Shown in pieces: positions 16,003-23,784 of a stretch of DNA of 64,000 bases. A program made the translations under genes and the position numbers. This DNA comes from Chloroflexota bacterium. GTDB taxonomy: Bacteria; Chloroflexota; Dehalococcoidia; GIF9; AB-539-J10. Under the pieces are notes generated by a model. The model was not told the origin of the DNA, did not search any database, and saw only the letters and a list, made by a program, of their open reading frames with translations. The stretch is from the NCBI GenBank assembly GCA_013388845.1, contig JACAEN010000032.1, positions 37,693 to 101,692 of the forward strand, written 5' to 3'. Each line of letters begins with the position of its first letter. The first letter of the stretch is position 1.

Positions 16003-17247
16003 CTAGCCAGTGTCCTTTAGCTTCATTACTTCCTCAAATGCAGCAACTACTTCCTGAGCAAAAGCTGGTTCGTCAATATTTGCGTCCACCTCTCTTATCT
16101 CAATCTCCGGCTTCAACTTCTCCTTAAGCCCATCAACAAAGGACTGAATGCCTTGGGGGGAGTAAAACTCGCCGCCTTCTTTTTCTATAGAGAGCCACCC
16201 TCGCTTTGGGATGAGAAACTTAGTCGGGCCTATCGCCCTGTTAAGCTTCTCAGCATAAACTGAGGCGACATTTCTTAATTCCTCCCTATTCAAGAACATC
16301 GTCACCCGTTGCGAATCTATGAAATAATGTTTGCGTACCTTGAGTTCAGGGGCCAATTCTTCGGCGGTAAGTCCGGTTCGAGAAATTGTGTCCACCCCCG
16401 CTGGGGCCACCACCTGTGGGAGGCCCTTCTCTCCGGCTACTTCTAACCGCCTGGACCAGGAGATCCGCGAGCCACTGAACTTCTCATTAGTTATGCTGGA
16501 CGGCACCAAGTCAATAACGCCGCTGAAGAAGCCTTCCTCAATGAGCTTCTCCATGGCTACTTCTGGCATTCCAGTAGCGTGGAAGCCGATGAACTCATAT
16601 TTTTTCCCTAACAACTCTCTAATATAACGGGCGCAGTTATCTATATATCCATAGGTAGTCATGGCTATCCTCGGCTTTCCTTTCTCAGGGTAAGGAGGAG
16701 GAATTTCAGCTTCCACCATGGCACAGATAGCTGCGGCTGCTCTGCTCAGTTGGGCTTTGAGCAAGCTGTTAAGGCCTCTAATGTCAACTAGGGAATGCAT
16801 CAAGGTTATCCCCGTAGGGCCGAAAAGGCGGTTAACACCGGGCGTGGAGGCAGCACTGGAAACGATGAGCTTGGGAATTTGGTAGGGCATTTCTCTCATG
16901 ATGCTGGAGGCCATCACTAAAGTAGTCATGCCACCAATAGCAACCATGCCCGATACCTCCCCTGCCCGACATAAAGCGTCCAGTTTAGCTATTGCCCCCT
17001 TAATCATTAACTCGGTTGCTCTCTTTCTTCCTTGGGCATCCCGTAGCTCCTCTATCTTTGCGCCGGCGGCTTTGGCCACCTCGTCAGCAGTAATGTCTGC
17101 CGCTAGCCTCGGCTCCCCTCTAAAGCCAATATCAATGATGAGAGGTTGCTGTCTCCACCGCAGGATAAGTTCCTTTAGGTAGCTGACCTCCTGGTCTCTA
17201 TTATCCAAGGTAGCAATGATGATTATCTTTTTCATAACTATCTCCAA
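16003..17247 (-). CDS. UPF0261/Tm-1-like ATP-binding domain protein
   Basis: This 414-aa protein belongs to the UPF0261 family, related to the tomato Tm-1 N-terminal domain. The start KKIIIIATLDNRDQEVSYL is typical. It has a first Rossmann-like domain with GMVAIGGMTTLVMASSIM, followed by LIVSSAASTPGVNRLFGP, and a second domain with KPRIAMTTYGY and GFHATGMPEVAMEKL. The bacterial function is unknown; homologues often sit beside TIM-barrel or catabolic genes. It is first in a minus-strand series of four (then carboxyltransferase-like, PpsB-like, PpsA-like). A gap of only 52 nt to the next gene suggests one transcript. Confidence 0.85.
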   Translation of the reverse strand: MEIVMKKIIIIATLDNRDQEVSYLKELILRWRQQPLIIDIGFRGEPRLAADITADEVAKAAGAKIEELRDAQGRKRATELMIKGAIAKLDALCRAGEVSGMVAIGGMTTLVMASSIMREMPYQIPKLIVSSAASTPGVNRLFGPTGITLMHSLVDIRGLNSLLKAQLSRAAAAICAMVEAEIPPPYPEKGKPRIAMTTYGYIDNCARYIRELLGKKYEFIGFHATGMPEVAMEKLIEEGFFSGVIDLVPSSITNEKFSGSRISWSRRLEVAGEKGLPQVVAPAGVDTISRTGLTAEELAPELKVRKHYFIDSQRVTMFLNREELRNVASVYAEKLNRAIGPTKFLIPKRGWLSIEKEGGEFYSPQGIQSFVDGLKEKLKPEIEIREVDANIDEPAFAQEVVAAFEEVMKLKDTG

Positions 17248-17303
17248 GGCGATACCTTCATGACATATCTATGCTACGTATATTCGTCCCAACTGAGAAG
17301 TTG

Positions 17304-17513
17304 CTATGGTATTGAGTCTTGATCGGGCGTAAGACCCTCAATACGGTGTGGCAAGAGGTTAGCTTTCACGTCTGGCCTCAGTTGTTCCAGCAGTGTTTGA
17401 AGCGCCGCATAATGAGTGCCCTCAGCAGCTACGCCCGTCGCTAACCTCTCTTCGATAGTACGGATATACTCGCTAAACGCTTTCAACCTAGGATTCATTT
17501 CTAGCCACGCCAA
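17304..17513 (-). pseudogene. N-terminal fragment of a restriction-modification enzyme
   Basis: The 69 residues contain FSEYIRTIEERLATG, then THYAALQTLLEQLRP and ANLLPHRIEG. This matches the opening helices of large type ISP/IIG restriction-methylase proteins, where a GAPDF nuclease motif would come next. Here the frame instead ends after LTPDQDSIP, so only the N-terminal scrap remains. The interval 17514-17869 contains nothing else I can assign. Together with the chimeric ORF to the right, this marks a rearrangement site. Confidence 0.45.
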
Positions 17514-17869
17514 ATCCGCTTCACTCCGTGATATGAACCATAGCTCACTAGCATTATACTACGCGCTTTCATGACATGTCACGAACCACCAGGGGAAACG
17601 TCTTGCCTAGACGAACCGTATTACCCCCTTGAACAGAATAGCACTCTGTGTGATGTGCCCAATTAGCGTTGAACAATTCTGACAAATGTTACCTCGTTAT
17701 CATCATGGTGGGCCTTGGGGGCAGTTCCCGGACTTTTCTTCGAGAAGAAGGGACTGATACCGGCGGTACAGCAGATGCTTGTTTCCTATAAAGGTATTTG
17801 AGCCACTGCGTCCGCTGGTCGTGCGTATTGAACAAAGTTTAAAGCAAGTATAGAATACAGGTGAGGAAA

Positions 17870-18046
17870 ATGACTAACACAAAGCTCAAGAAAGAAAAAC
17901 TGGTCAAATTCTTGATAAAGGAAGGCCCCCGTCTTCTTCCGTGGATTGGCCCACTTGCAGGCGATGTCTGGAAAGATGCAGTTGAGGAGTTTACCGAACT
18001 CCGCTGGATAAGCATACAAAGGACTCCCAGGCAGTATCCTTTCTAA
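17870..18046 (+). pseudogene. Chimeric ORF ending in an aldehyde dehydrogenase tail
   Basis: The frame starts with MTNTKLKKEKLVKFL after a GAGG ribosome site and runs for about 36 residues of unrecognised sequence. It then joins, in frame, the final 22 residues of the aldehyde dehydrogenase at 9218-10675 (EEFTELRWISIQ and onward). The join is at about 17983. An internal deletion in a second aldehyde dehydrogenase locus, or a recombination that dropped this tail here, would explain it. The peptide may still be translated, but no enzymatic function is possible. Confidence 0.6.
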
Positions 18047-18080
18047 AGATACAAAAATATAAAAGGAGGTAACAAAAATG
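17983..18080 (+). repeat. Duplicated gene tail and ribosome site, copy 2
   Basis: This is the second copy of the segment at 10612-10710. It gives the gene at 18078 an AAAGGAGG ribosome site identical in placement to the one used by the RutB-like gene. The near identity, including non-coding bases, suggests a fairly recent event. Confidence 0.85.
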
Positions 18081-18440
18081 GCCAAGGAGATTATCCTTTA
18101 CAACCTGAGGCACGACGTCAAAGAGAAGGACTATGTAAAGTGGTGTGAAGACTACAAAGGGCCCTTGTTGATCGGGCTGCCCGGATCCAAAAGCTTTACA
18201 CTCCTGAAGGTCACGGGAGGAGCACAAGGGAACGGCCAGAAGGGCAGCCCGCCAAGTCCGACAAAGCCTCCGTTCAACTATATTGGCATTTTGGATGCAA
18301 CCAGCCTCGAGGAATGGGGAAAGTCCAGGGAAAGTAAAGCCTTTAAGGAATTCTTTTCCCAATGGTTATCCAAATGGGCGGCTGATTTTTATGTACTTGG
18401 GACTACTGAACTTTATCATGGGGAAAAGCGATTAAGGTAG
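18078..18440 (+). CDS. HapK/REDY-like dimeric alpha-beta barrel protein
   Basis: This 120-aa soluble protein has the strand-helix pattern of the ferredoxin-like dimeric barrel group that includes REDY/HapK and EthD-like proteins. It starts IILYNLRHDVKEKDYVKWC, continues with PGSKSFTLLKV, then YIGILDATSLEEWGKS, and closes with a short helix and a strand. These proteins often bind or cyclise small hydrophobic molecules, but no catalytic residue can be named. The start has a strong AAAGGAGG site that is part of a duplicated segment. It therefore may once have stood downstream of an aldehyde dehydrogenase gene, as the RutB-like gene still does. Confidence 0.55.
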   Translation: MAKEIILYNLRHDVKEKDYVKWCEDYKGPLLIGLPGSKSFTLLKVTGGAQGNGQKGSPPSPTKPPFNYIGILDATSLEEWGKSRESKAFKEFFSQWLSKWAADFYVLGTTELYHGEKRLR

Positions 18441-18596
18441 CTTTTCTAATTTTCCTACCCTATCTATAATGTTTGCCCAGAGCCGCGTGACCCGGATCCA
18501 TCGGGCATTCTGTAGGTTTTTGGTTGCATAAGACGACGCATCGTGCAGTTTTCTAGCTGTCTTAAGCACTAAGGGATAAGTCAATTTCGCTCAGGC

Positions 18597-19322
18597 TTAA
18601 GCTCTTTTTCCCTCTTTGAGGCTTAAGAAGTCCGAGTTATAGTCCTCAATTAGCCCGGCATCGGCAAAGCTGAAGTATCTATTTTCGCCTATTATGATGT
18701 GGTCCAAGACCTTAATCTGCATGATGTTACCGGCGAAGACCAAATCCTGGGTTATTCGCTTATCATTATCGCTGGGTTGAGGATTGCCGGCCGGGTGGTT
18801 ATGGACGAAGATTAAGGCGGCAGCGTTATGCTTAACGGCGCTCTGGATAATCTCACGAGGATAAATAGCACTGGCATTCAGTGTCCCTTCAAAAAGGTCC
18901 TCAATCTCGATAACTCGATTTTGGGAATCCAGGAACATGACTTTGAAGACTTCTTTTTTCAGGTCTCGCATAGAATGGTAGAGGTAATCGAAGACCTCCC
19001 GGGAAGACCGGCAGTAGGGTTTATCAAGGACCTGTTCCTTGAGAAACTCTCTGGCTAGCTCTTGCATGAATTTGATGACAAAGACGTTGTGGGCGGTAAT
19101 CCCTTTGATTTTCCGCAATTCCTCGGGAGGAGCTTCCAGAACGCCTCTCAGGGTCTTGAACCGCTTGATGGCTTCTTTGGCTTGCGGTTTACAGTCCTTG
19201 CGAGGCGTGCCCAGCGTCAGCAGCAGTTCCACAATTTCGTAGTCCAGGAATGCTGCTAGCACTGATTGATTGAACCTTTCCCGCAGCCTTTTCCTGTGTC
19301 CTTCCGGGCTTCTAGCTTCCAT
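18597..19322 (-). CDS. radC: RadC family JAB-domain protein
   Basis: This 241-aa protein has a helix-hairpin-helix N-terminal half (ETLR-type region; LRKIKGITAHNVFVI) and a C-terminal JAB/MPN metalloprotease-like domain. The metal motif is complete: VHNHPAGNPQPSDND (H-x-H-P...S-x-x-D). Despite its name, no DNA repair role has been proven for RadC. Length is usual for the family. The end of this gene and its downstream sequence exist as a decayed second copy at 2934-3105. Confidence 0.92.
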   Translation of the reverse strand: MEARSPEGHRKRLRERFNQSVLAAFLDYEIVELLLTLGTPRKDCKPQAKEAIKRFKTLRGVLEAPPEELRKIKGITAHNVFVIKFMQELAREFLKEQVLDKPYCRSSREVFDYLYHSMRDLKKEVFKVMFLDSQNRVIEIEDLFEGTLNASAIYPREIIQSAVKHNAAALIFVHNHPAGNPQPSDNDKRITQDLVFAGNIMQIKVLDHIIIGENRYFSFADAGLIEDYNSDFLSLKEGKRA

Positions 19323-19344
19323 GCTTAGAGGCTCTCTTTCATAA

Positions 19345-19450
19345 CTCCGCTGTCCCCTCTTACCTTAAGAGAGGATTTGGGGGATTTCCTCCTCACTCCT
19401 TCGACTTCGCTCAGGACAAGTGTAACCCTCTCCCACCAGGGGAGAGAATT
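19345..19450. repeat. Cluster of intergenic repeat pieces
   Basis: Upstream of radC and cca are pieces of three repeat types found elsewhere in the window. One is a CCCCTCTTACCTTAAGAGAG palindrome (19354-19373). The second is CCTTCGACTTCGCTCAGGAC (19398-19417). The third is CTCTCCCACCAGGGGAGAG, near 19430. The second type also appears inside the cca reading frame 250 bases later. Confidence 0.7.
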
Positions 19451-19505
19451 ATAATATTTTCACTATGGTTATGGGAATTAGGTTATACGACGGCAAGGGA
19501 AGTGC

Positions 19506-19514
19506 TGATATAAT
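19506..19514 (+). promoter_or_regulatory. Extended -10 promoter of cca
   Basis: TGATATAAT is a consensus extended -10. It ends only 10 nt before the ATG of cca at 19524, so the transcript would be leaderless or carry a leader of at most a few bases. No Shine-Dalgarno is present between them. Confidence 0.5.
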
Positions 19515-19523
19515 ACTGATGAA

Positions 19524-20837
19524 ATGAATCTAGCTCGACGAATAGAGCGATACCTGCCCCAGCCACTTCTTGAGCTAGTCAAGGATATCAGCGGACAGGC
19601 AGCCAAGCGGGGGGAAAGAGTATATCTCGTGGGCGGTGTAGTGCGGGATCTGCTCTTAGGAGATCCTTCGCTTCGCTCAGGACTTCGTTTCGACCTTGAT
19701 TTGGTAGTCGAGGGTGATGCGGTGAAACTGGCTCAGCAAGTGGCGGAAACCAGTCAGGCCAAGTTGCTGGCTCATCATCGCTTCGGCACCGCTAAGCTTA
19801 GATATGAGAATTTCACCCTGGATCTGGCGACAGCGCGAAAGGAGACCTATGCCAGACCGGGAGCGTTGCCTACGGTCGCCCCGGGCACCCTCAAGGACGA
19901 CCTCTTCCGTAGAGATTTTTCTATCAATGCTATGGCTATATCCCTGGCGGCAAGTGATTATGGGGAGTTAATCGACCCTCATCATGGTAAAAGCGACCTG
20001 AAGCACGGTCTTATTCGAATTTTGCATCCCAAAAGCTTCACCGACGATGCCACCAGAATTTTGCGAGCTGTCCGTTATGAACAACGGCTGGGTTTTGAGC
20101 TCGAAACGCAGACTGCTCAGCTATTGAAACGGGATACTCCTATGCTGGATACCATAAGCGGCGACCGCATCAGGCACGAGCTAGAGCTAATCCTTCGAGA
20201 AGGACAGCCAGAACTTGTTATCAAGCGCCTTGCCGAGCTAGGAGTGCTGCCCAGAATAAGCCCGTTCCTCAAAGGCGATGGCTGGATAACAGAGAAATTT
20301 GGCAGAGTGCGCCGCCTGAAGAAGCCCAACCAGTTGCCCTCGCTTTATTTCTGCCTTCTTATTTATTCATTTAGTGAAAGGGGACTTGAGCAATTTATCG
20401 CGCGTCTCAACACGCCGGCAAAACTATCCCAAGCCATGCGTGACACACTCCACCTCAAGACCAGATTGCCCCTCCTGGATAAGCCTTCTCTGAAACCCAG
20501 TGAGATCTATTATCTGCTGCGAGAATATGAGCCCGTAGCGGTGCAGACGAATGCCCTGGCTTCAGATTCTTCAGTTATACAACACCACCTCCAGCTATTT
20601 CTCACAAAGCTACGCTATGTAAAGACTTCCCTGGACGGGGAAGAGCTAAAAAAACTGGGCATCCCAGCGGGACCCGAGATGGGAAAAGTTCTGCAAACAT
20701 TGCATAAGGCAAAATTAGATGGCGAGGTTAGCACCAAAGCCGACGAAAGGAGATTAGCCCTCTCTTTCCGACCGGATTACAAAGGTAGAGGCGGAAGAAG
20801 GCCCCAGAGCCACTCCAAAAACGCCCCACCGAGGTAG
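19524..20837 (+). CDS. cca: tRNA nucleotidyltransferase / poly(A) polymerase family (CCA-adding)
   Basis: This 437-aa class II nucleotidyltransferase adds or repairs CCA at tRNA 3' ends. The head domain has YLVGGVVRDLLLG and the catalytic FDLDLVVEG, then RRDFSINAMAI, and DDATRILRAVRYEQRLGF in the neck. The metal-binding DLD aspartates are intact. Between LLLG and FDLDL the protein has about six more residues than usual. The DNA there (19665-19683) is a copy of an intergenic repeat, so a repeat has been inserted in frame in the active-site loop. The C-terminal end overlaps the convergent membrane-protein gene by 61 bp. Confidence 0.9.
   Translation: MNLARRIERYLPQPLLELVKDISGQAAKRGERVYLVGGVVRDLLLGDPSLRSGLRFDLDLVVEGDAVKLAQQVAETSQAKLLAHHRFGTAKLRYENFTLDLATARKETYARPGALPTVAPGTLKDDLFRRDFSINAMAISLAASDYGELIDPHHGKSDLKHGLIRILHPKSFTDDATRILRAVRYEQRLGFELETQTAQLLKRDTPMLDTISGDRIRHELELILREGQPELVIKRLAELGVLPRISPFLKGDGWITEKFGRVRRLKKPNQLPSLYFCLLIYSFSERGLEQFIARLNTPAKLSQAMRDTLHLKTRLPLLDKPSLKPSEIYYLLREYEPVAVQTNALASDSSVIQHHLQLFLTKLRYVKTSLDGEELKKLGIPAGPEMGKVLQTLHKAKLDGEVSTKADERRLALSFRPDYKGRGGRRPQSHSKNAPPR
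19665..19683. repeat. Intergenic-repeat core inside cca
   Basis: CCTTCGCTTCGCTCAGGAC matches the core of the repeat seen at 19398-19417, 22388-22430, 36909-37008 and 60669-60733. It codes for residues ~48-54 (within DPSLRSGLR) of the CCA enzyme without breaking the frame. Confidence 0.7.
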
Positions 20838-21397
20838 CAACCCAAAAGATACTTGGGAAATTTCCCGCCCCAGCAAGGCAGTAAGAATTTCCACAGCGGT
20901 ATCTTAGAGATTCCAGCTAGGAGTCCGGCTATGTCGAATGGCAATATGGGTTGAAGAGAGATGATGAGAATACCCCAAGGACCATATCGCTGCATCCAGC
21001 CTACGAACCTCTTATATCCCGGCGCGTTCTCAACGTTTACAATTCTCTTTCCCAAATAGCCGGCATAATAACCACTCAATTCCCCCAGGGTGCCAGCGAC
21101 GCTGGCTACGAGCGCCACAAGAACAAAACCCCACGGTGATACCTCCGTCATCATCTTCGCCACTGTTATCATTATGGAAACATGGAAATATACTGGAATC
21201 AGGATGGCTGCGTTAGCTACCATGGTGATCCCGAAGACAGCTAAATAAGCTAGAGGGCCCAATTTTTGTATGGGGATATTGAAATGAGCCATTAAGTATT
21301 CGAGGAGGTAGGCAAGGCCGCCACTGAGACCAATAAGGATAGCAACATAGAACACCATCCTAAGCCATCTCTTTTGCTTCAGCCTTTCCATTATCAT
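20777..21397 (-). CDS. VTT/DedA-like membrane protein
   Basis: This 206-aa integral membrane protein has about five hydrophobic segments. The VTT (SNARE-associated) signature region is visible: a glycine-rich loop GTLGELSGYYAGYLGKR and later ILIISLQPILPFDIAGLLAG, followed by KFLLPCWGGKFPKYLLG. The family includes DedA proteins, which act as undecaprenyl-phosphate or lipid translocases/scramblases. The short N-terminal MIMERLKQKRWLRM is basic and cytoplasmic. It converges with cca and overlaps it. It may be read with nothing else, as ispE starts a separate block upstream. Confidence 0.78.
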   Translation of the reverse strand: MIMERLKQKRWLRMVFYVAILIGLSGGLAYLLEYLMAHFNIPIQKLGPLAYLAVFGITMVANAAILIPVYFHVSIMITVAKMMTEVSPWGFVLVALVASVAGTLGELSGYYAGYLGKRIVNVENAPGYKRFVGWMQRYGPWGILIISLQPILPFDIAGLLAGISKIPLWKFLLPCWGGKFPKYLLGCYLGGAFLEWLWGLLPPLPL

Positions 21398-21445
21398 TAA
21401 ATCACCTACCCTGAGAGTTTAGAGACCCGCAGCTACGCCCCGATT

Positions 21446-22294
21446 CTATCGGGGTGGAAAAGTAGATGCCAGGTAGCACTCCAGCTTTTGCTTTTTCAGA
21501 CGTGAGAACAATTCACCGGCTTGTTCCGCCCCTGGGAAAAAAGTAAATAGACATGGCCCGGAGCCAGCCAGATAAACTCCTGGAGCCCCAGCTTCCTCCA
21601 AAATCTTGCGATATTTGTCCAGTCCGGGGAAAAAATCAAAGGCTATCTTTTCAAAGACATTGAACATAAGGGCAGGGGCAATAGTCTTCCCGCGCATCAG
21701 AGATAACAAAACTGCTTTAACGAACTGGCCTTCCGTGAAATCAGCAACAATCAATCTATCATACATCTTTTTTGTTTTGCCGGGGATTTTGGGCAATGGC
21801 GGCACCAGCAACACAAACCAGGTTGCAGGCAACTGTGGTAGCGGGCTTACCTTTTCTCCTCTATCCTCCACCAGAGCCGTGCCTTTATGAATAAAGAAAG
21901 GGACATCCGACCCCAGCTTAGAGGCTAAACGAACCAGCTCGAAAAGCGGCAACCCCAATCTCCAAAGCTCATTTAGAGCTAAAAGAGCGGCAGCGGCGTC
22001 GCTACTACCACCCCCCAATCCCACACCCCAAGGTATATGCTTACGAAGTTCGATGCGTGCCCCCAGACGACATTTTGTGTTTTCTTTAAGCAGGGTAGCT
22101 GCTTCTGTTACCAAGTTATCATGCTTCAAGCTGGGCTCATCGCACTCAAAGTATATTTCTTCGTCTAGCTGAAAATTGAGAACATCGCACAAGTCTATGG
22201 ACTGGATAATGCTGGAAATCAGGTGATAATCATTGTCTTTGCCCAGTACCTCAAGGACGAGGTTTATTTTAGCCGGGGCATATACAGTTAACAT
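21446..22294 (-). CDS. ispE: 4-diphosphocytidyl-2-C-methyl-D-erythritol kinase
   Basis: This 282-aa GHMP kinase phosphorylates CDP-methylerythritol in the MEP isoprenoid pathway. The start YAPAKINLVLEVLG contains the substrate-binding Lys. The ATP-binding glycine loop PWGVGLGGGSSDAAAAL is complete, and the C-terminal motif APGVYLAGSGPCLFTFF is present. The Asp in the GSDVPFFIHKGTALVEDRG region is the catalytic base. It follows rsmA by 13 nt on the same strand, the common rsmA-ispE arrangement. Its presence shows isoprenoids are made by the MEP route. Confidence 0.95.
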   Translation of the reverse strand: MLTVYAPAKINLVLEVLGKDNDYHLISSIIQSIDLCDVLNFQLDEEIYFECDEPSLKHDNLVTEAATLLKENTKCRLGARIELRKHIPWGVGLGGGSSDAAAALLALNELWRLGLPLFELVRLASKLGSDVPFFIHKGTALVEDRGEKVSPLPQLPATWFVLLVPPLPKIPGKTKKMYDRLIVADFTEGQFVKAVLLSLMRGKTIAPALMFNVFEKIAFDFFPGLDKYRKILEEAGAPGVYLAGSGPCLFTFFPGAEQAGELFSRLKKQKLECYLASTFPPR

Positions 22295-22307
22295 GGTAAT
22301 TCTTTAA

Positions 22308-23402
22308 CTACTCACCTCCAATGTCATTCTGAGGAGTCCCGATACGTCGGGACGACGAAGAATCTCGAGATCCTCCGCGGAGCCTGCCCTGAGCGGGGCT
22401 AGATTCTTCGCTTCGCTCAGAATGACAAGAAGTGAAGGGCTCAGGATGGCACGTATAGGGAGCAAAGACTTTCCAGAGTTCCCTCCACTCCTCCAAGCTT
22501 AGAGTTTCCGCCCGCCGTTTGCCATCTATTCCTGCCTTCTCCAACAACAAAGCAACCTGGTTGGGCGGCATCTCTAAAGAATGCGCCAAGGAATTGCGAA
22601 GCTGTTTGCGAGGAGCGCTGAAACCATGCATAACTATATTAAAAAAACCGACGACATCGGATATCTCGATAGGCGGCTGGGAGTAAACATCCAACTGTAA
22701 GATAACCGAATCTACCTTGGGCGGGGGATAAAAACTTGTCGCTGGAACGTAGGCTATAATAGTAGGCTTACCATAAAACTGAGCCTTAACGCTGAGCAAC
22801 CTCATCTTACCAGGGACGGCAGCGATGGTTTCACCCACTTCCTTCTGTACCATTATTACCATTTCTGAAGGTCGGGGCTGTGCTTCGAGAAAATGGCCCA
22901 ATACTGGTGAGGTAATGTAATAAGGAAGATTAGCGATGACTTTATAACCCCGGGCAAGTTCGGAGGCGGGTAAATTATTTTCTAGAAGCTGCCGAGGGGT
23001 AACCTTAAGTATATCAGCATGGATAATTCTGACATCAGGAAAAGCAGCCAGTCGTTTTTTCAGCAGAGCCACTAATTTGGAATCAAGCTCAACGGCAATG
23101 ACCCTGGCTCCTCGTTTAGCTAACCCTTCGGTTAATATGCCCAGGCCGGGACCTATCTCAACTACGACGTCTCCGGGGCTAAGTTGGGCAGCAGATAAAA
23201 TACGCTCTAATACAGCTTCATCTATAAGGAAATGCTGCCCCAGGCGTTTTTTCGGCTTGAAGCCAAATTGGCGGAGGGTTTGCTGGTACAAAAGCGTCAG
23301 ACCTGTCCAAATAATTGGTGGAGGCCCTTCCCTACCTTCCTTATTGCCACGTTCATAGCTTTCAAAATTTCTATGAGCCGTGCACCCACTCTCGATTTCC
23401 AA
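22308..23402 (-). CDS. rsmA: 16S rRNA dimethyladenosine transferase with a repeat-derived tail
   Basis: RsmA (KsgA) dimethylates two adenines near the 3' end of 16S rRNA. Key motifs are KKRLGQHFLID, VVEIGPGLGILTEGLAKRG (SAM site) and the catalytic NLPYYITSPVLGHFL. The 364-aa frame is too long at both ends. The first ~37 residues from the TTG at 23402 are not family-like, and a TTG at 23291 just before YQQTLRQFGF is the better start. The last ~40 residues (after WKVFAPYTCHPEPF) are translated intergenic repeat, recognisable as HSERSEES. The original stop was probably overrun when the repeat landed. The catalytic core is intact. Confidence 0.92.
   Translation of the reverse strand: MEIESGCTAHRNFESYERGNKEGREGPPPIIWTGLTLLYQQTLRQFGFKPKKRLGQHFLIDEAVLERILSAAQLSPGDVVVEIGPGLGILTEGLAKRGARVIAVELDSKLVALLKKRLAAFPDVRIIHADILKVTPRQLLENNLPASELARGYKVIANLPYYITSPVLGHFLEAQPRPSEMVIMVQKEVGETIAAVPGKMRLLSVKAQFYGKPTIIAYVPATSFYPPPKVDSVILQLDVYSQPPIEISDVVGFFNIVMHGFSAPRKQLRNSLAHSLEMPPNQVALLLEKAGIDGKRRAETLSLEEWRELWKVFAPYTCHPEPFTSCHSERSEESSPAQGRLRGGSRDSSSSRRIGTPQNDIGGE
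22318..22432. repeat. Palindromic intergenic repeat forming the rsmA tail
   Basis: Two repeat arms, one reading CATTCTGAGGAGTCCCGA and the other TTCGCTTCGCTCAGAATGAC, flank a central CCTCCGCGGA part. The same structure occurs at 36909-37008. On the minus strand it is open through the whole length and adds about 38 residues to RsmA, ending just 13 nt before ispE. Confidence 0.85.
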
Positions 23403-23437
23403 ACCGATAAGTTGTCCTTGCCAGCTAGCTCCAGCCA

Positions 23438-23530
23438 GGCACCTCTATGTCACACTGGAAATACTACTTACCGCTGCTTCCTTCCGGACCTGACGGGGTT
23501 CATAGCCTCCAGTTGCATAGAACCCGACTA
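23438..23530 (-). ncRNA. ffs: Small signal recognition particle RNA (4.5S-type)
   Basis: The minus strand contains GTCAGGTCCGGAAGGAAGCA, the hallmark apical loop of bacterial SRP RNA that binds Ffh. The flanking arms pair over a long hairpin: TCTATGCAACTGGA on the 5' side with TCCAGTGTGACATAGA on the 3' side. The length of roughly 85-95 nt fits the small bacterial form without an Alu domain. Exact ends are estimated from the pairing. It lies upstream of rsmA on the same strand. The region 23531-23784 holds nothing else I can assign. Confidence 0.93.
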
Positions 23531-23784
23531 TCAACACCGCTCAGCAAAAACAAAGTCTCACCAGCCGTAAACCTCAAGCAGGAATTCAGCCCCGCTATAG
23601 CGGTTTTCGGGTACAGGGCACCGCTAGTTCCCCGCCTAGCACGGCTCGTTCATGATGTTACCAATAAGTGTTCACTACGTCAACATCAGAATAGAGCCAG
23701 ATTGGACTGGAAGAGATTGATTGATAGTCTGAGTTGACTAACTATCGGATAAGCCAGTAACATAAATGGCTCTGGGAGGTAGAT

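Noticed and set aside
17991..18362. 123-codon minus-strand frame opposite the HapK-like gene
   Set aside because: It reads antisense through the duplicated segment and the HapK-like gene; no ribosome site or family resemblance.
22318..22432. Insertion sequence or miniature transposon with known ends
   Set aside because: The palindromic repeats have no transposase, no clear target-site duplication and no terminal repeats of a known IS family, so they are listed as repeats only.
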